DNA from: Rhizobium sp.
Lineage (GTDB): Bacteria > Pseudomonadota > Alphaproteobacteria > Rhizobiales > Rhizobiaceae
Assembly (NCBI GenBank): GCA_003501385.1
Contig: DNPN01000089.1
Span: 22,920-63,394 of the forward strand
Reading direction: 5' to 3'
Length of the DNA: 40,475 nt
Below the pieces are notes generated by a model that was not told where the DNA came from, did not search any database, and saw nothing but the letters and a program-made list of their open reading frames with translations. Made by a program: the position numbers and the translations under genes. This document shows, one piece after another, positions 17,401 through 25,566 of the stretch. Position 1 is the first letter of the stretch. Each line of letters begins with the position of its first letter.

Positions 17401-17445
17401 TCATTTGTTTTTTCTGGAAAGCCGGATTCGACCTTCCCTGATGAA
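17401..17445. repeat. Partial RIME-like copy
   Basis: The stretch from TCATTTGTTTTTTCTGG to CCTTCCCTGATG matches the second module of the elements beside lysR (CGTTTGTCTTTTCGGG to CTTTTCCCTGAC) with several substitutions. The hairpin module is absent. Probably a degraded copy. Confidence 0.6.
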
Positions 17446-17498
17446 CGCTGGTCGCATGACTTCTTTGCTCGCAGCAGACCTGTGAGAGGCAATGGCCT

Positions 17499-18005
17499 CT
17501 ATTGCCGCATATGTTGCTGAAGATTGGACAGGATGTGCTCACGCTCGAATGCGATGTGGCGCCGTAGGGATTCAAAAAAGCCGCGCAGCATGTAGCCTGT
17601 GGCTTCCATGTTCACAGCTTCGCCATTGCCCAGACGTAGTAAAGTGTCCGTGAGTTCCTCGGCAAAACAGGCGTCTTCACAATGCTCGAATTTGAGCCGA
17701 TGCAACGTTTCCCGCAGCGCTGGCTGAATGTTCGTAGCAGACTCCAGCCACGGAAACAGGACATTCTCCTCGTATTTATGAACGCCCTTGATGAGAGGAT
17801 TCAGAGCTTTGGCAGCAGCGATACACCTTTGCCCATCAACATTGGTTGGCAAAGAATCTGCAATCTCTTCCAGTGTGTCACATAAGGCCAATTGCTCTGT
17901 ATGGGCGTGCTGTAGCCATTCCAAACTTGTATCGCAAGGAGGGAGTGCCGCAAGATGACGGCGCGGTTCCTCTCCCAAGCGGTCTTGTTCTGTATTGCGC
18001 CGCAT
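17499..18005 (-). CDS. Hemerythrin HHE-domain protein
   Basis: A 168-residue helical protein with the metal-binding pattern of bacterial hemerythrin-like domains: an early QHAHTEQLALCDTLEE, then IKGVHKYEENVLFPWLE (the H-x3-E core), LKFEHCEDACFAEEL, and a final LRRHIAFEREHIL. These His and Glu residues would hold a di-iron site that binds oxygen or reacts with nitric oxide. ATG 18005 is preferred: GGAG at 18012-18015 is six bases upstream, whereas the first ATG (18011) abuts it. A perfect FNR-type box lies upstream at 18132-18145, so expression at low oxygen is likely. Likely role: oxygen or NO handling, or iron-sulphur protection. Confidence 0.82.
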   Translation of the reverse strand: MRRNTEQDRLGEEPRRHLAALPPCDTSLEWLQHAHTEQLALCDTLEEIADSLPTNVDGQRCIAAAKALNPLIKGVHKYEENVLFPWLESATNIQPALRETLHRLKFEHCEDACFAEELTDTLLRLGNGEAVNMEATGYMLRGFFESLRRHIAFEREHILSNLQQHMRQ

Positions 18006-18099
18006 TTGCATCTCCGTTCATGCCCGCCGTGCTTGAGGCCAATTGCCGTATGTTGCCGTGATTTGCATCGCAACTCGCGAACTTTGTCTGGCGGCAAGT

Positions 18100-18145
18100 T
18101 GTCATTTATCCATATGCCTCATGGCCTTGCCTTGATTTGGATCAA
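18100..18145 (-). promoter_or_regulatory. FNR/FixK-type box and likely promoter of the hemerythrin gene
   Basis: TTGATTTGGATCAA at 18132-18145 is a perfect TTGAT-N4-ATCAA site. On the minus strand an AT-rich GATAAAT (18104-18110) lies where a -10 element should be if the box is centred near -41.5, the standard activating position. This would start transcription around 18098, giving a leader of roughly 90 bases before ATG 18005. Confidence 0.75.
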
Positions 18146-18710
18146 GGTTATTCCGTTCCGACAGCAGAGAAATCGACAGCACCGTGCGCCTTCTATCACC
18201 GACTGTTTGCTTGTCCCGTGACGCCACTATAAGTCGCACTATAATTGACAAGTAGCAGCGCTATCTCAACAAGGGTCGTCCGTTCAGGGCGATGCTTGGG
18301 GCTCAACGGTCTGCACATGATTCAAAATTGCTTTTATCTTTGGATAAAAATTGTGTACCGTATGGCTTGCTGGGTCAATATTAAACCAAAAAACCCACGT
18401 CAGATCTAACTGACGTGGGTTTGATGTTAAACGATAAAATATATATTCGTATTATATGTAAAATAATTTTAGATAAAAAATCAATTAATGTGTGCGTGAT
18501 GAAATTTTATTTTGAAATCGATGCCGTTCTTAAAGATTGTATTCAATTTCCCAGTCCTATTACTTAATTTATAATTAGGTTATCCAAAATTCTTTCTTGA
18601 AACTCCTGATCCTATAGATAGTAAATTAGCATTGATCGTTGCGATTTGACAACGCTGCATTGTGACACGTATCGTGAAGAAAATGCCAGAGTGAAGATTA
18701 GGATGTGTCG
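18146..18710. other. AT-rich spacer with a minus-strand hairpin terminator
   Basis: More than 560 bases between the FNR box and the AraC-type gene. No convincing coding frame is visible. A clear intrinsic terminator stands at 18391-18422 without an obvious gene to serve. From about 18420 to 18680 the sequence is strongly AT-rich, suitable for the promoter of the downstream regulator or for a short transcript on the minus strand. Confidence 0.5.
18385..18422 (-). terminator. Orphan intrinsic terminator
   Basis: AAACCCACGTCAG (18391-18403), loop ATCTAA, CTGACGTGGGTTT (18410-18422): a perfect 13-base stem. On the minus strand the stem is followed by an uninterrupted T run (TTTTTT counting the stem base pairs), whereas on the plus strand only three T follow. 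The orientation therefore suggests termination of a leftward transcript arising between about 18430 and 18700. Confidence 0.7.
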
Positions 18711-19694
18711 ATGGAAGATAAACACAAAATTGTTATATTAGCATATCTTGGAGTTAATGTATTTGAACTTGGGCTCATTTACGAGATCTTTGAACTAAGC
18801 CGTGCTCTACGTGATTGCTATGATGTTGTTGTCTGTTCAGAGCATCCGGGCGAAAAATTTAAAGCAGGTCCCATTTCGATTGTGACGGAGTTTGGCATTG
18901 AGGAGGTTGCGCGCGCCAACACCGTGATTGTGCCGGGCTGGATTGATGTTGATGCAACACCGCCTGGCAATATTCTGGAACACCTGAAGCGTGCGCATGC
19001 CGGAGGAAAGCGAATTGTTTCTGTATGTTCCGGCGTATTTTTGCTAGCAGCTGCTGGTCTTCTGGATGGTCGTCGCGCTGCTGTCCATTGGTCTCAGGCG
19101 AGGCTTCTTGCTGAGCGCTATCCAAAAATCCATGTTGATGCTGAAGTGCTTTATGTGGATGAGGGAGATGTGCTGAGTTCTGCGGGTCGTGCCGCAGGCA
19201 TGGATCTCTGCCTGCATATCGTCAGAAAAGATCATGGCGGAAAAGTTGCTCGTTCCGTAGCCCAACGTATGGTGATACCGGCTTTTCGAGATGGTGGGCA
19301 GTCGCAATATATTCCCCAGTCCGCGCAGACGCAGATCGACAGTTTGGCAGAACTGAGAGGATGGCTCGTCCAAAATCTTGATCGCAAAATTGATATTGAT
19401 GAGATGGCAGCGCGAGTCTGTATGAGTCGTAGAACCTTTCTTCGTCGTTTTCAGGCGGCGACCGATCTGACGCCCGGAGAATGGCTTATTCGAGAGCGCG
19501 TTGGTCGTGCCAGAACACTTCTGGAGGAAACCGTCATGCCCATTGAGCATATTGCAGAGAGTGTTGGTTTTGCCTCTGCGGATGCGCTGCGGCATCACTT
19601 CAGAAAGCGTTTCGGCGTGTCAGCGGTGTCTTATCGTAATCATTTCCGCACTGAGAAGGCCATAACGATGAACCCTACGGCGAACGGTTCCTAA
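18711..19694 (+). CDS. GlxA/FtrA-like AraC-family regulator
   Basis: A 327-residue two-domain regulator. The N-terminal domain (about 1-180) is of the class I glutamine amidotransferase/DJ-1 type: KIVILAYLGVNVFELGLIYEIFE at the start and VSVCSGVFLLAAAGLLDGRRAAVHW with the nucleophile-position Cys near residue 105. The C-terminal AraC domain (about 220-315) carries two helix-turn-helix units, including ARVCMSRRTFLRRFQAATDLTPGEWL and IAESVGFASADALRHHFRKRFG. ATG 18711 is chosen because TAGGA is eight bases upstream; a GTG six bases earlier is too close. Its target is not evident, as no neighbour is an obvious partner. Confidence 0.88.
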   Translation: MEDKHKIVILAYLGVNVFELGLIYEIFELSRALRDCYDVVVCSEHPGEKFKAGPISIVTEFGIEEVARANTVIVPGWIDVDATPPGNILEHLKRAHAGGKRIVSVCSGVFLLAAAGLLDGRRAAVHWSQARLLAERYPKIHVDAEVLYVDEGDVLSSAGRAAGMDLCLHIVRKDHGGKVARSVAQRMVIPAFRDGGQSQYIPQSAQTQIDSLAELRGWLVQNLDRKIDIDEMAARVCMSRRTFLRRFQAATDLTPGEWLIRERVGRARTLLEETVMPIEHIAESVGFASADALRHHFRKRFGVSAVSYRNHFRTEKAITMNPTANGS

Positions 19695-20792
19695 TGCAGA
19701 TTGATATTCGCTCCGGAGCTGGCAGCGAGGGGCAAGCGCGCTGAGATAACGACTGCGCTAAGAACTTATTCTTTTAGCTTTGTAAATCCAGATTGGGCGG
19801 GGTGCTTGCGCGGGTTTGTGATTGATATCAAAAGTACCTATGGATGGCTGAAATTGACGCTCACGGGGGCGTCGTCCTGAAGGCGCGTATTTTGTCCATC
19901 AACCTCTCTTGCAACAGAGACCAATGACCTCGATCCATTGGTGCAAGCCGAAATCCAATGGTCAGCTGATCACGGATAAACCAACCAGTTTTGGCATGAT
20001 TACGGCATGATAGCGATATTGACTGCCACGCATCGCAATGGGTGATATCTCCACCCACGTGCTGGCGGCCCGATAACTCTCAGCCGTTGGAACCAGCATG
20101 CAGACGCGCTGTCCGTTCGCTGTTGTTTCGGCCGAAATGCGAACACTGCGAGACCAAAAGCAGACACAATCATGATTTTTCCGGGCTTCATGACGATTAC
20201 ACAAGATGAGCTCAGGATTGTTCGTATCGTGTTTATAATTGCGTTAATATCATCGAGCTTTCCAATGTCGCGTCCCTTTTTCATTGCGATCCGTTTCTTC
20301 AATTTTTCGCACAAATTAGATTTTGTTCTGGATCGCTTTTGATCATCTAAAAATTGCATTGCGATTACTATATTTATTGCGAAGGATCCGTTCCTTACCT
20401 GTTTGTTTTCCAAAAATATCGATTTATGTTGTTGCTGCTGAGGTTGTGTGTGTTGCTGCCATGTTTGGTATCTATACAATGAAATGAGTGTTTTGAATTT
20501 CAAGAAAAATCAATAAAAACATAATGATAATAAATTTACCGTGTGATAAATATTGATCTATAATTTTTTACGAATGTTTAATTTTTGTCTCTTATTCATG
20601 GCTGCGTTATCGCTAAGGCATGTGAAGGGTTGTATTTGTTAAGCTTCGATTTTGTCGGGTGTTTACTCTTTTTAATTGCATTTTTTCTGGCTTCGCAATG
20701 ATTGGCAGTTTGATTGATGTCCTTCTTTGATCTCGAGGCATATGCGCTGCTTCTGGCTTAGAACTCAAAATTCAATCCAAGGATGAATTGTT
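19695..20792. other. 1.1-kb spacer, mostly AT-rich
   Basis: No intact gene is convincing here. The left part (19861-20191) may hold a broken gene on the minus strand, listed separately. From about 20500 to 20790 the sequence is AT-rich and ends with AAGGATGAATTG just before the chemoreceptor ATG, whose promoter it presumably contains. A 167-codon minus frame at 20000-20503 has Gln-rich, low-complexity N-terminal content and no ribosome binding site. Confidence 0.5.
19861..20191 (-). pseudogene. Possible frameshifted small exported protein
   Basis: Minus-strand reading from ATG 20191 begins with MKPGKIMIVSAFGLAVFAF, which looks like a signal peptide. The frame then becomes basic and Cys-rich. 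A neighbouring frame continues as a natural-looking sequence (ISAETTANGQRVCMLVPTAE, then STWVEISPIAM), and the third frame supplies a plausible end (DQLTIGFRLAPMDRGHWSLL). Two frameshifts would join these into a ~110-residue exported protein. This is a reading of composition, not of homology, so confidence is low. Confidence 0.25.
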
Positions 20793-22757
20793 ATGAAAAA
20801 CGTGCCGATAATTGGCAAGTTCCTCACGATTATGGCTGTGTTTGGGCTGTTTGCGTTGATGGTTGCAATCTACAGTGATTCCCAGATCAAGGGTGTTGAT
20901 AGTCGTTACAAGGGTTTGCTGTCGGAAGAGAGTACGGCAGCGATTAATCTTTCCCGCGCCAATCGCGGGCTTCAGGGCGCGCGCGCAGCCATTGGTGAAG
21001 TATTAATGGCTCGAACCGATGAGCTGAATGCGAGCGCCACAAAAGATCTGGAGAAGCGCCATGACGATTTTATAAAGTATATGGATCTTTCCATTGCGGC
21101 CTTGCCGCGCGATCAGCGCATCAAAGATTTGAAGACGGACGGTCTGGCCATTTTAGATCAGTCCTGCAAGGCATCTATTGATGCTGGTCGAGAAGCCACG
21201 GAAGGTGATGCAATTTTCGCCTCACAGCAAATGTTCTTGGATCAATGCCAGCCAAAGTTTGGGCCTTTAAGTGATCGGTTTACCGTCGTTGTGCAGGAAG
21301 TGGTCCGGTCGGTTGACCGTGCAACCGCTCAGGTCAGCAGCAGTGCCAGGTCCAGTGCAATCGTGACCATGGTCGGTATCGTAGGTGGCGTGCTTGCCGT
21401 TATGCTTCTTGGCTTCTTCGCCATCCGCGCGTGGATTGTTGCTCCGGTTCGCGGCCTCGCATCTGTGATGGGCACACTGGCTTCAGGCAACTTCACGGCG
21501 ACTGTTGCAGGAGCAGAGCGTCGGGACGAAATTGGCGGCATGGCGCAAGCTGTACAAGTGTTCAAGGATAACGGTCTGCGGGCGCTTGAGCTGGAAAATG
21601 AAGCGAAAGCCAACAGAACACAATCCGAGGCCGAGCGTGCCCGTATTGCCGCCGCAGACCGTCATCGTGCAGAGGAAATGTCTCAGGCGACGTCCGGTCT
21701 TGCGACAGGCTTGAAGCGTCTTTCCGAGGGTGATCTGGGCTTTCGTCTCAGCGAACCCTTCGCATCTGACTTTGAGGCGTTGCGGAATGATTTTAATACC
21801 GCCGTCAACCAGTTGGCGCAGACCATTGGTGCTGTTTCTGAAGCAACCTTCTCCATTGATAATGGGACGCGTGAAATTAGCCGCAGTGCTGAGGATCTCT
21901 CCAAGCGGACGGAACAGCAGGCCGCAGCTTTGGAAGAAACCGCGGCAGCGCTTGACCAGATCACCGCAAATGTATCCAATTCCTCACAACGCGCCCAAGA
22001 AGCACGGCAGGTGGCTGCCGAGGCCAATCAATCGGCGAAGAAGTCTGGTGAAGTTGTGTCCAATGCGATTAATGCCATGCAGCGCATTGAGCAGTCATCA
22101 AGCCAGATCTCCAACATTATCGGTGTGATTGACGAAATCGCCTTCCAGACCAATCTTCTGGCGTTGAATGCCGGTGTCGAAGCAGCTCGTGCAGGCGAGG
22201 CGGGTAAAGGCTTTGCGGTTGTTGCGCAGGAGGTTCGTGAACTGGCGCAGCGGTCGGCGCAAGCTGCCAAGGAGATCAAGGATCTGATTCGCAACTCGGC
22301 TAACGAAGTTTCAACCGGCGTGACGCTTGTTGAGGAGACAGGTATGGCTTTGAAGGTGATTGAGCAACAGGTTGTCACCATCAATACACAGCTCGATGCC
22401 ATCGCAACCTCTGCCAAGGAGCAGTCTGTCGGTCTGGCTGAAGTGAACACGGCGGTGAACCAGATGGATCAGGTGACGCAGCAAAATGCGGCCATGGTTG
22501 AAGAATCAACAGCGGCGAGCGCGAACTTGAGCTTGGAAGTTGATCAGTTGCGCAATCGTATCGCACTGTTTCAGCTTGGTGGAGCGGCTGGACGGTCGGT
22601 CGCAAGGGCACCTGCATCTGTAACCAGTGTTACGCCTTCTTATCGCCCTGCGGCATCTCCCACGCGCAAGATTCTGGCAAAGGTTGCCAACGCCGTTGGC
22701 GGCGCTGTTGGCCGACCAGCTGCGCAGAGTGCAGGCGGCAATTGGGAAGAGTTTTGA
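20793..22757 (+). CDS. Methyl-accepting chemotaxis protein
   Basis: A 654-residue chemoreceptor. A first membrane segment (about residues 8-28) is followed by a ~160-residue periplasmic helical sensor, a second membrane segment (about 188-212), and HAMP-type linkers (VRGLASVMGTLASGNFTATV, then GLKRLSEGDLGFRLSEPF). The cytoplasmic signalling domain has the conserved hairpin tip DEIAFQTNLLALNAGVEAARAGEAGKGFAVVA near residue 450. The final residues, NWEEF, resemble the C-terminal pentapeptide that tethers CheR and CheB, after a flexible Ala/Pro/Ser linker. AAGGATG precedes the ATG. It is monocistronic; its ligand is unknown. Confidence 0.92.
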   Translation: MKNVPIIGKFLTIMAVFGLFALMVAIYSDSQIKGVDSRYKGLLSEESTAAINLSRANRGLQGARAAIGEVLMARTDELNASATKDLEKRHDDFIKYMDLSIAALPRDQRIKDLKTDGLAILDQSCKASIDAGREATEGDAIFASQQMFLDQCQPKFGPLSDRFTVVVQEVVRSVDRATAQVSSSARSSAIVTMVGIVGGVLAVMLLGFFAIRAWIVAPVRGLASVMGTLASGNFTATVAGAERRDEIGGMAQAVQVFKDNGLRALELENEAKANRTQSEAERARIAAADRHRAEEMSQATSGLATGLKRLSEGDLGFRLSEPFASDFEALRNDFNTAVNQLAQTIGAVSEATFSIDNGTREISRSAEDLSKRTEQQAAALEETAAALDQITANVSNSSQRAQEARQVAAEANQSAKKSGEVVSNAINAMQRIEQSSSQISNIIGVIDEIAFQTNLLALNAGVEAARAGEAGKGFAVVAQEVRELAQRSAQAAKEIKDLIRNSANEVSTGVTLVEETGMALKVIEQQVVTINTQLDAIATSAKEQSVGLAEVNTAVNQMDQVTQQNAAMVEESTAASANLSLEVDQLRNRIALFQLGGAAGRSVARAPASVTSVTPSYRPAASPTRKILAKVANAVGGAVGRPAAQSAGGNWEEF

Positions 22758-22770
22758 TCCCGAAACCAAA

Positions 22771-22803
22771 GCATTTCAGCGCCTCCACGAAGCGCTGAAA
22801 TGC
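22771..22803. repeat. Hairpin after the chemoreceptor gene
   Basis: GCATTTCAGCGC and GCGCTGAAATGC form a perfect 12-base stem around a 9-base loop, 13 bases after the chemoreceptor stop. No T tract follows, so it is either a weak terminator or an mRNA-stabilising or repetitive palindrome. Confidence 0.6.
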
Positions 22804-22885
22804 GCAAACACGCAGAAGGGTGCGGCCCTCTGCATGTTTCGCAACAATAGCGTTGATGCCGTGCTATTTTCGCTTTGTGAGAACC

Positions 22886-23836
22886 TCAGCCAATCAGCCG
22901 CTCGGCTGTGAATTTATCCGTCACCAGCATATCTATGACGCCTGTGCGCAGAGCACCTGCTATCGCGTCCACCTTCTTGGCACCACCTGCCAGAGCAATG
23001 ACCCGCTCAATCTTGGTCAGGTCTTCCAGCGAAATGCCGATAACGCGGTCATCCAGCGGGGTTTTGACGGTTTTGCCGTCCTTATCGAAGAAGCGCAGAG
23101 AAATATCGCCCACAGCACCGGCGTCCGCCAGGTCAGCGAGTTCCCGCGCAGAAAAGATGTTGCCAGAACGCGCCAGCAGCTCGGATGGTTCAACGGCACC
23201 GATACCGACAATAGCCAGCGTGATATTGCCAAACAGGTCCATGGTGTCGCGCACAAATGGTTCGCCCAGCATTAGCAATTTGGCTTCCCGCGAGGTGGTG
23301 ACCCCTTGAACGGGTAGAAGTTTGGGCTCGGCCCCGGTCAGTTTTGCCAGTCGGGTGGTGAGCTGTGTGGCGTGGGTTTGCACCGAAGGATCACCCATGC
23401 CGCCCAGCGTTTGCACCACATATTTGGCCCGCGCACTTTTTTGCGGGTGAATGTTCTCAACCATTTTGAAAATGGTCTGGCTCCAGCTGGAAACGCCGAT
23501 GATTTCGCCGGGGGCCAGTGTCACTTCCAGGAGATGCGCCGCCGCTTCACCAATGCGGGCCATGATGGCACCGTCGCGGTCTTCCGAGCAATCCACCACC
23601 ACGGCCTCTGGCAGATTGAAACGCTCGCGCAAAGCACTTTCCAGATCGCTATAGGTGCCAACCGGGGGGATGACGGTGGTGCGAACAATATCCTCAGCCT
23701 CGGCCCGCTTTAGCATCCGCGAGACGGTGGCTTGCGACAGGCGCAAGTGTTGCGCAATGTCCGCCTGCCGTTTGCCTTCGATGTGATACATCTGCGCCAC
23801 GCGAGAAATCAGGCGGAGTTCGTTCAGCCGTCCCAT
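22886..23836 (-). CDS. SorC/DeoR-type sugar-binding transcriptional regulator
   Basis: A 316-residue regulator. The N-terminal HTH is clear: LRLISRVAQMYHIEGKRQADIAQHLRLSQATVSRMLKRAEAEDIV at residues 7-51. The rest is the SorC sugar-phosphate-binding domain, with IGVSSWSQTIFKMVE, VQTLGGMGDP and a final AGGAKKVDAIAGALRTG segment. It is the last gene of the left arm, 21 bases after the FGGY kinase, and probably senses a phosphorylated intermediate of this pathway. TGAATA-type inverted motifs just before it and in the divergent promoter region (27345-27507) are candidate operators. Confidence 0.87.
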   Translation of the reverse strand: MGRLNELRLISRVAQMYHIEGKRQADIAQHLRLSQATVSRMLKRAEAEDIVRTTVIPPVGTYSDLESALRERFNLPEAVVVDCSEDRDGAIMARIGEAAAHLLEVTLAPGEIIGVSSWSQTIFKMVENIHPQKSARAKYVVQTLGGMGDPSVQTHATQLTTRLAKLTGAEPKLLPVQGVTTSREAKLLMLGEPFVRDTMDLFGNITLAIVGIGAVEPSELLARSGNIFSARELADLADAGAVGDISLRFFDKDGKTVKTPLDDRVIGISLEDLTKIERVIALAGGAKKVDAIAGALRTGVIDMLVTDKFTAERLIG

Positions 23837-23849
23837 GCTTGCTCCGAAT

Positions 23850-23865
23850 GTGAATTATTATTCAC
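23850..23865. promoter_or_regulatory. Palindrome at the kinase-regulator junction
   Basis: GTGAAT-TATT-ATTCAC at 23850-23865 overlaps the end of the kinase gene and precedes the SorC-type gene. Its TGAATA/TATTCA halves resemble part of the 13-base motifs GAATAAATATGCA upstream of the two operon arms, so it may be an autoregulatory operator. Short and AT-rich, so it could be chance. Confidence 0.4.
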
Positions 23866-25324
23866 CTTTATCGGGAGAATAGAGAAACGTCGAGCGGGCA
23901 ATTGCATCTTGCCACGTGTTGAGGCGCTCTTGCACGCTTTGCGTTTGTGGATAAAGGATCTGATTGGCCTTCGGCAGGGCCGAAATGGCGGCAAGATCGG
24001 GCCAGATACCCAAGGAGAGACCCGCCAGATAGGCAGCGCCGAGAGCAGATGCCTCCGGCGCTTCGCATTGAATGACGGGATGGCCAAGAAGATCGGCAAC
24101 GCATTGCATCAGGAACCGGTTTTGGCTTGGGCCACCATCGACATAAAGCGCACCAAATTCGCCGCTGGTCTGGCTTTTCATGGCGGCAAACACATCATGT
24201 ACCTGGCAGGCAATGGAATCGGTCACGGCGCGGGCCATTTGGGCGCGGGTGGTGTTGAAGTTGATTTGTGAAAACAGCGCCCGCGCTTCCGAATCCCAAT
24301 AGGGCGCGCCGAGGCCGACAAAGGCAGGCACAAAGCCGGGGCCGCCGGGTGTCGCTGTCGCGGCAAGGTCAACGAGGGCGGCAACATCGGGTAGCCCCAA
24401 AATCTCGGTCATCCATGGCAGGCTGGCGGCAGACACCAGAATATTGCCCTCAAAAGCATAGGTGGGCTTTCCGTTCAGCCGCCATGCGACGGTGGTGGTG
24501 ATGCCGCGCTCTGGCGCGATGAAATCGGGCAGGGTGGTCATCACCGATGAGCCGGTGCCAAAAGTGACTTTGCCATCACCGGGGTTAAAGGCACCATGGC
24601 CAAACAGGGCGGCGTGGCTGTCGCCAATGGCAGCACGAATGGGGGTGCCGTCCGCAATGCCCGGCACATTCAGCGTGGTGCCGAAATCATCTGAGCTGTT
24701 GCGCACCTGCGGCAACACGGCTTTATCGATGCCGAAAATGCTGCACAGCTCATCGCTCCAGCTTTGGGTCTTCAGGTCCAGCAATTGGCTGCGCGCGGCG
24801 TTGGAGGCGTCGCAGGCGTGGGTTTTTCCGCCGGTGAGGCAATGGATCAGCCAGCTATCAATGGTGCCAACCCGGAGTTTTCGGCCTTTTGGAGCGCGAT
24901 TCAGCAGCCAGCGAATTTTGGGGCCGGGAAACATCGGGTCCAGCGGCAGGCCGGTGATGGCTTGCACGCGGGGCAGGTGGCCTGCATCTGTGAGGGTGGC
25001 GCATTCTGGCGCGGTGCGGCGGCATTGCCAGCTGACGACCGGGCCAAGCGATTTGCCGGTGTCAGCATCCCATATGGTAACGGATTCGCGCTGGTTGGAA
25101 ATGGCAATGGCTTCGACCTGTGCCTCAGGAGCCTTGGCAAGGCAGGCGGTTATGGCTTCGATGACCGATTGCCAAAGGCGATTCGGGTCTTGCTCCACCC
25201 AGCCGGATTGCGGGTAGGTGATGCCGACCGGCGAGGAGCCACGGGCCAGTAACTCGCCGGATTCAGATACCAGAATGGCCTTGGAATTGGTGGTGCCTTG
25301 GTCGATGGCCAGAATGGCGCGCAT
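23858..25324 (-). CDS. FGGY-family carbohydrate kinase
   Basis: A 488-residue sugar kinase close in layout to glycerol kinases. The N-terminal phosphate-binding motif is LAIDQGTTNSKAILV (residues 4-18). AISNQRESVTIWDADTG and VVSWQCRRT follow near residues 75-100, then PDF/KIRWLL, and a C-terminal ATPase region with VTFGTGSSVM and ALYVDGGPSQNRFLMQ. The substrate may be a ketose or polyol; glycerol itself is less likely, because the neighbours are a split transketolase and a CUT2 transporter. It would phosphorylate the ketose made by the dehydrogenases in the right arm before transketolase action. Confidence 0.88.
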   Translation of the reverse strand: MRAILAIDQGTTNSKAILVSESGELLARGSSPVGITYPQSGWVEQDPNRLWQSVIEAITACLAKAPEAQVEAIAISNQRESVTIWDADTGKSLGPVVSWQCRRTAPECATLTDAGHLPRVQAITGLPLDPMFPGPKIRWLLNRAPKGRKLRVGTIDSWLIHCLTGGKTHACDASNAARSQLLDLKTQSWSDELCSIFGIDKAVLPQVRNSSDDFGTTLNVPGIADGTPIRAAIGDSHAALFGHGAFNPGDGKVTFGTGSSVMTTLPDFIAPERGITTTVAWRLNGKPTYAFEGNILVSAASLPWMTEILGLPDVAALVDLAATATPGGPGFVPAFVGLGAPYWDSEARALFSQINFNTTRAQMARAVTDSIACQVHDVFAAMKSQTSGEFGALYVDGGPSQNRFLMQCVADLLGHPVIQCEAPEASALGAAYLAGLSLGIWPDLAAISALPKANQILYPQTQSVQERLNTWQDAIARSTFLYSPDKGE

Positions 25325-25399
25325 GGGGTGAGGTCTCCCGAGATTTTGTTTTATGTGTCATAGACCGGATTATCGTTTTTCTATGCGGCGTACCCCCTC

Positions 25400-25541
25400 T
25401 GCCCTGCCGGGACCTTCTCCCCGTGGGGGAGAAGAGATGTGGGGCAAGCTTTCGATTAACAGCAAATGGAGGCTCGGTGCGATCAGCGTGGTCTCTTCTC
25501 CCCAGCGGGGAGAAGGTGGCGGCAGCCGGATGAGGGGGAAA
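25400..25541. repeat. Paired inverted repeat between kinase and transketolase genes
   Basis: CCTTCTCCCC-GTG-GGGGAGAAG near 25411-25436 and CTTCTCCCC-AGC-GGGGAGAAGG near 25496-25517 are two hairpins with the same core. The second is followed by CGGCAGCCGGATGAGGGG. This resembles a widespread rhizobial intergenic repeat. The insert splits the left arm by about 240 bases, so it may separate kinase expression from that of the transketolase genes. Confidence 0.75.
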
Positions 25542-25566
25542 TCTGGCACTGCCGCCCAAACCACCG

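Larger units (their letters stand above)
17079..17498. other. Spacer packed with repeats and a terminator
   Basis: This 420-base gap contains the promoter side of the DUF6880-like gene, the second bipartite palindromic repeat (17145-17237), a strong hairpin terminator (17291-17327) and a partial RIME-like copy (17401-17445). I see no convincing coding frame. Confidence 0.6.

Noticed and set aside
20000..20503. 167-codon minus-strand frame in the spacer before the chemoreceptor gene
   Set aside because: Low-complexity Gln-rich start, mixed composition and no ribosome binding site; only its 3' part may belong to a broken gene.
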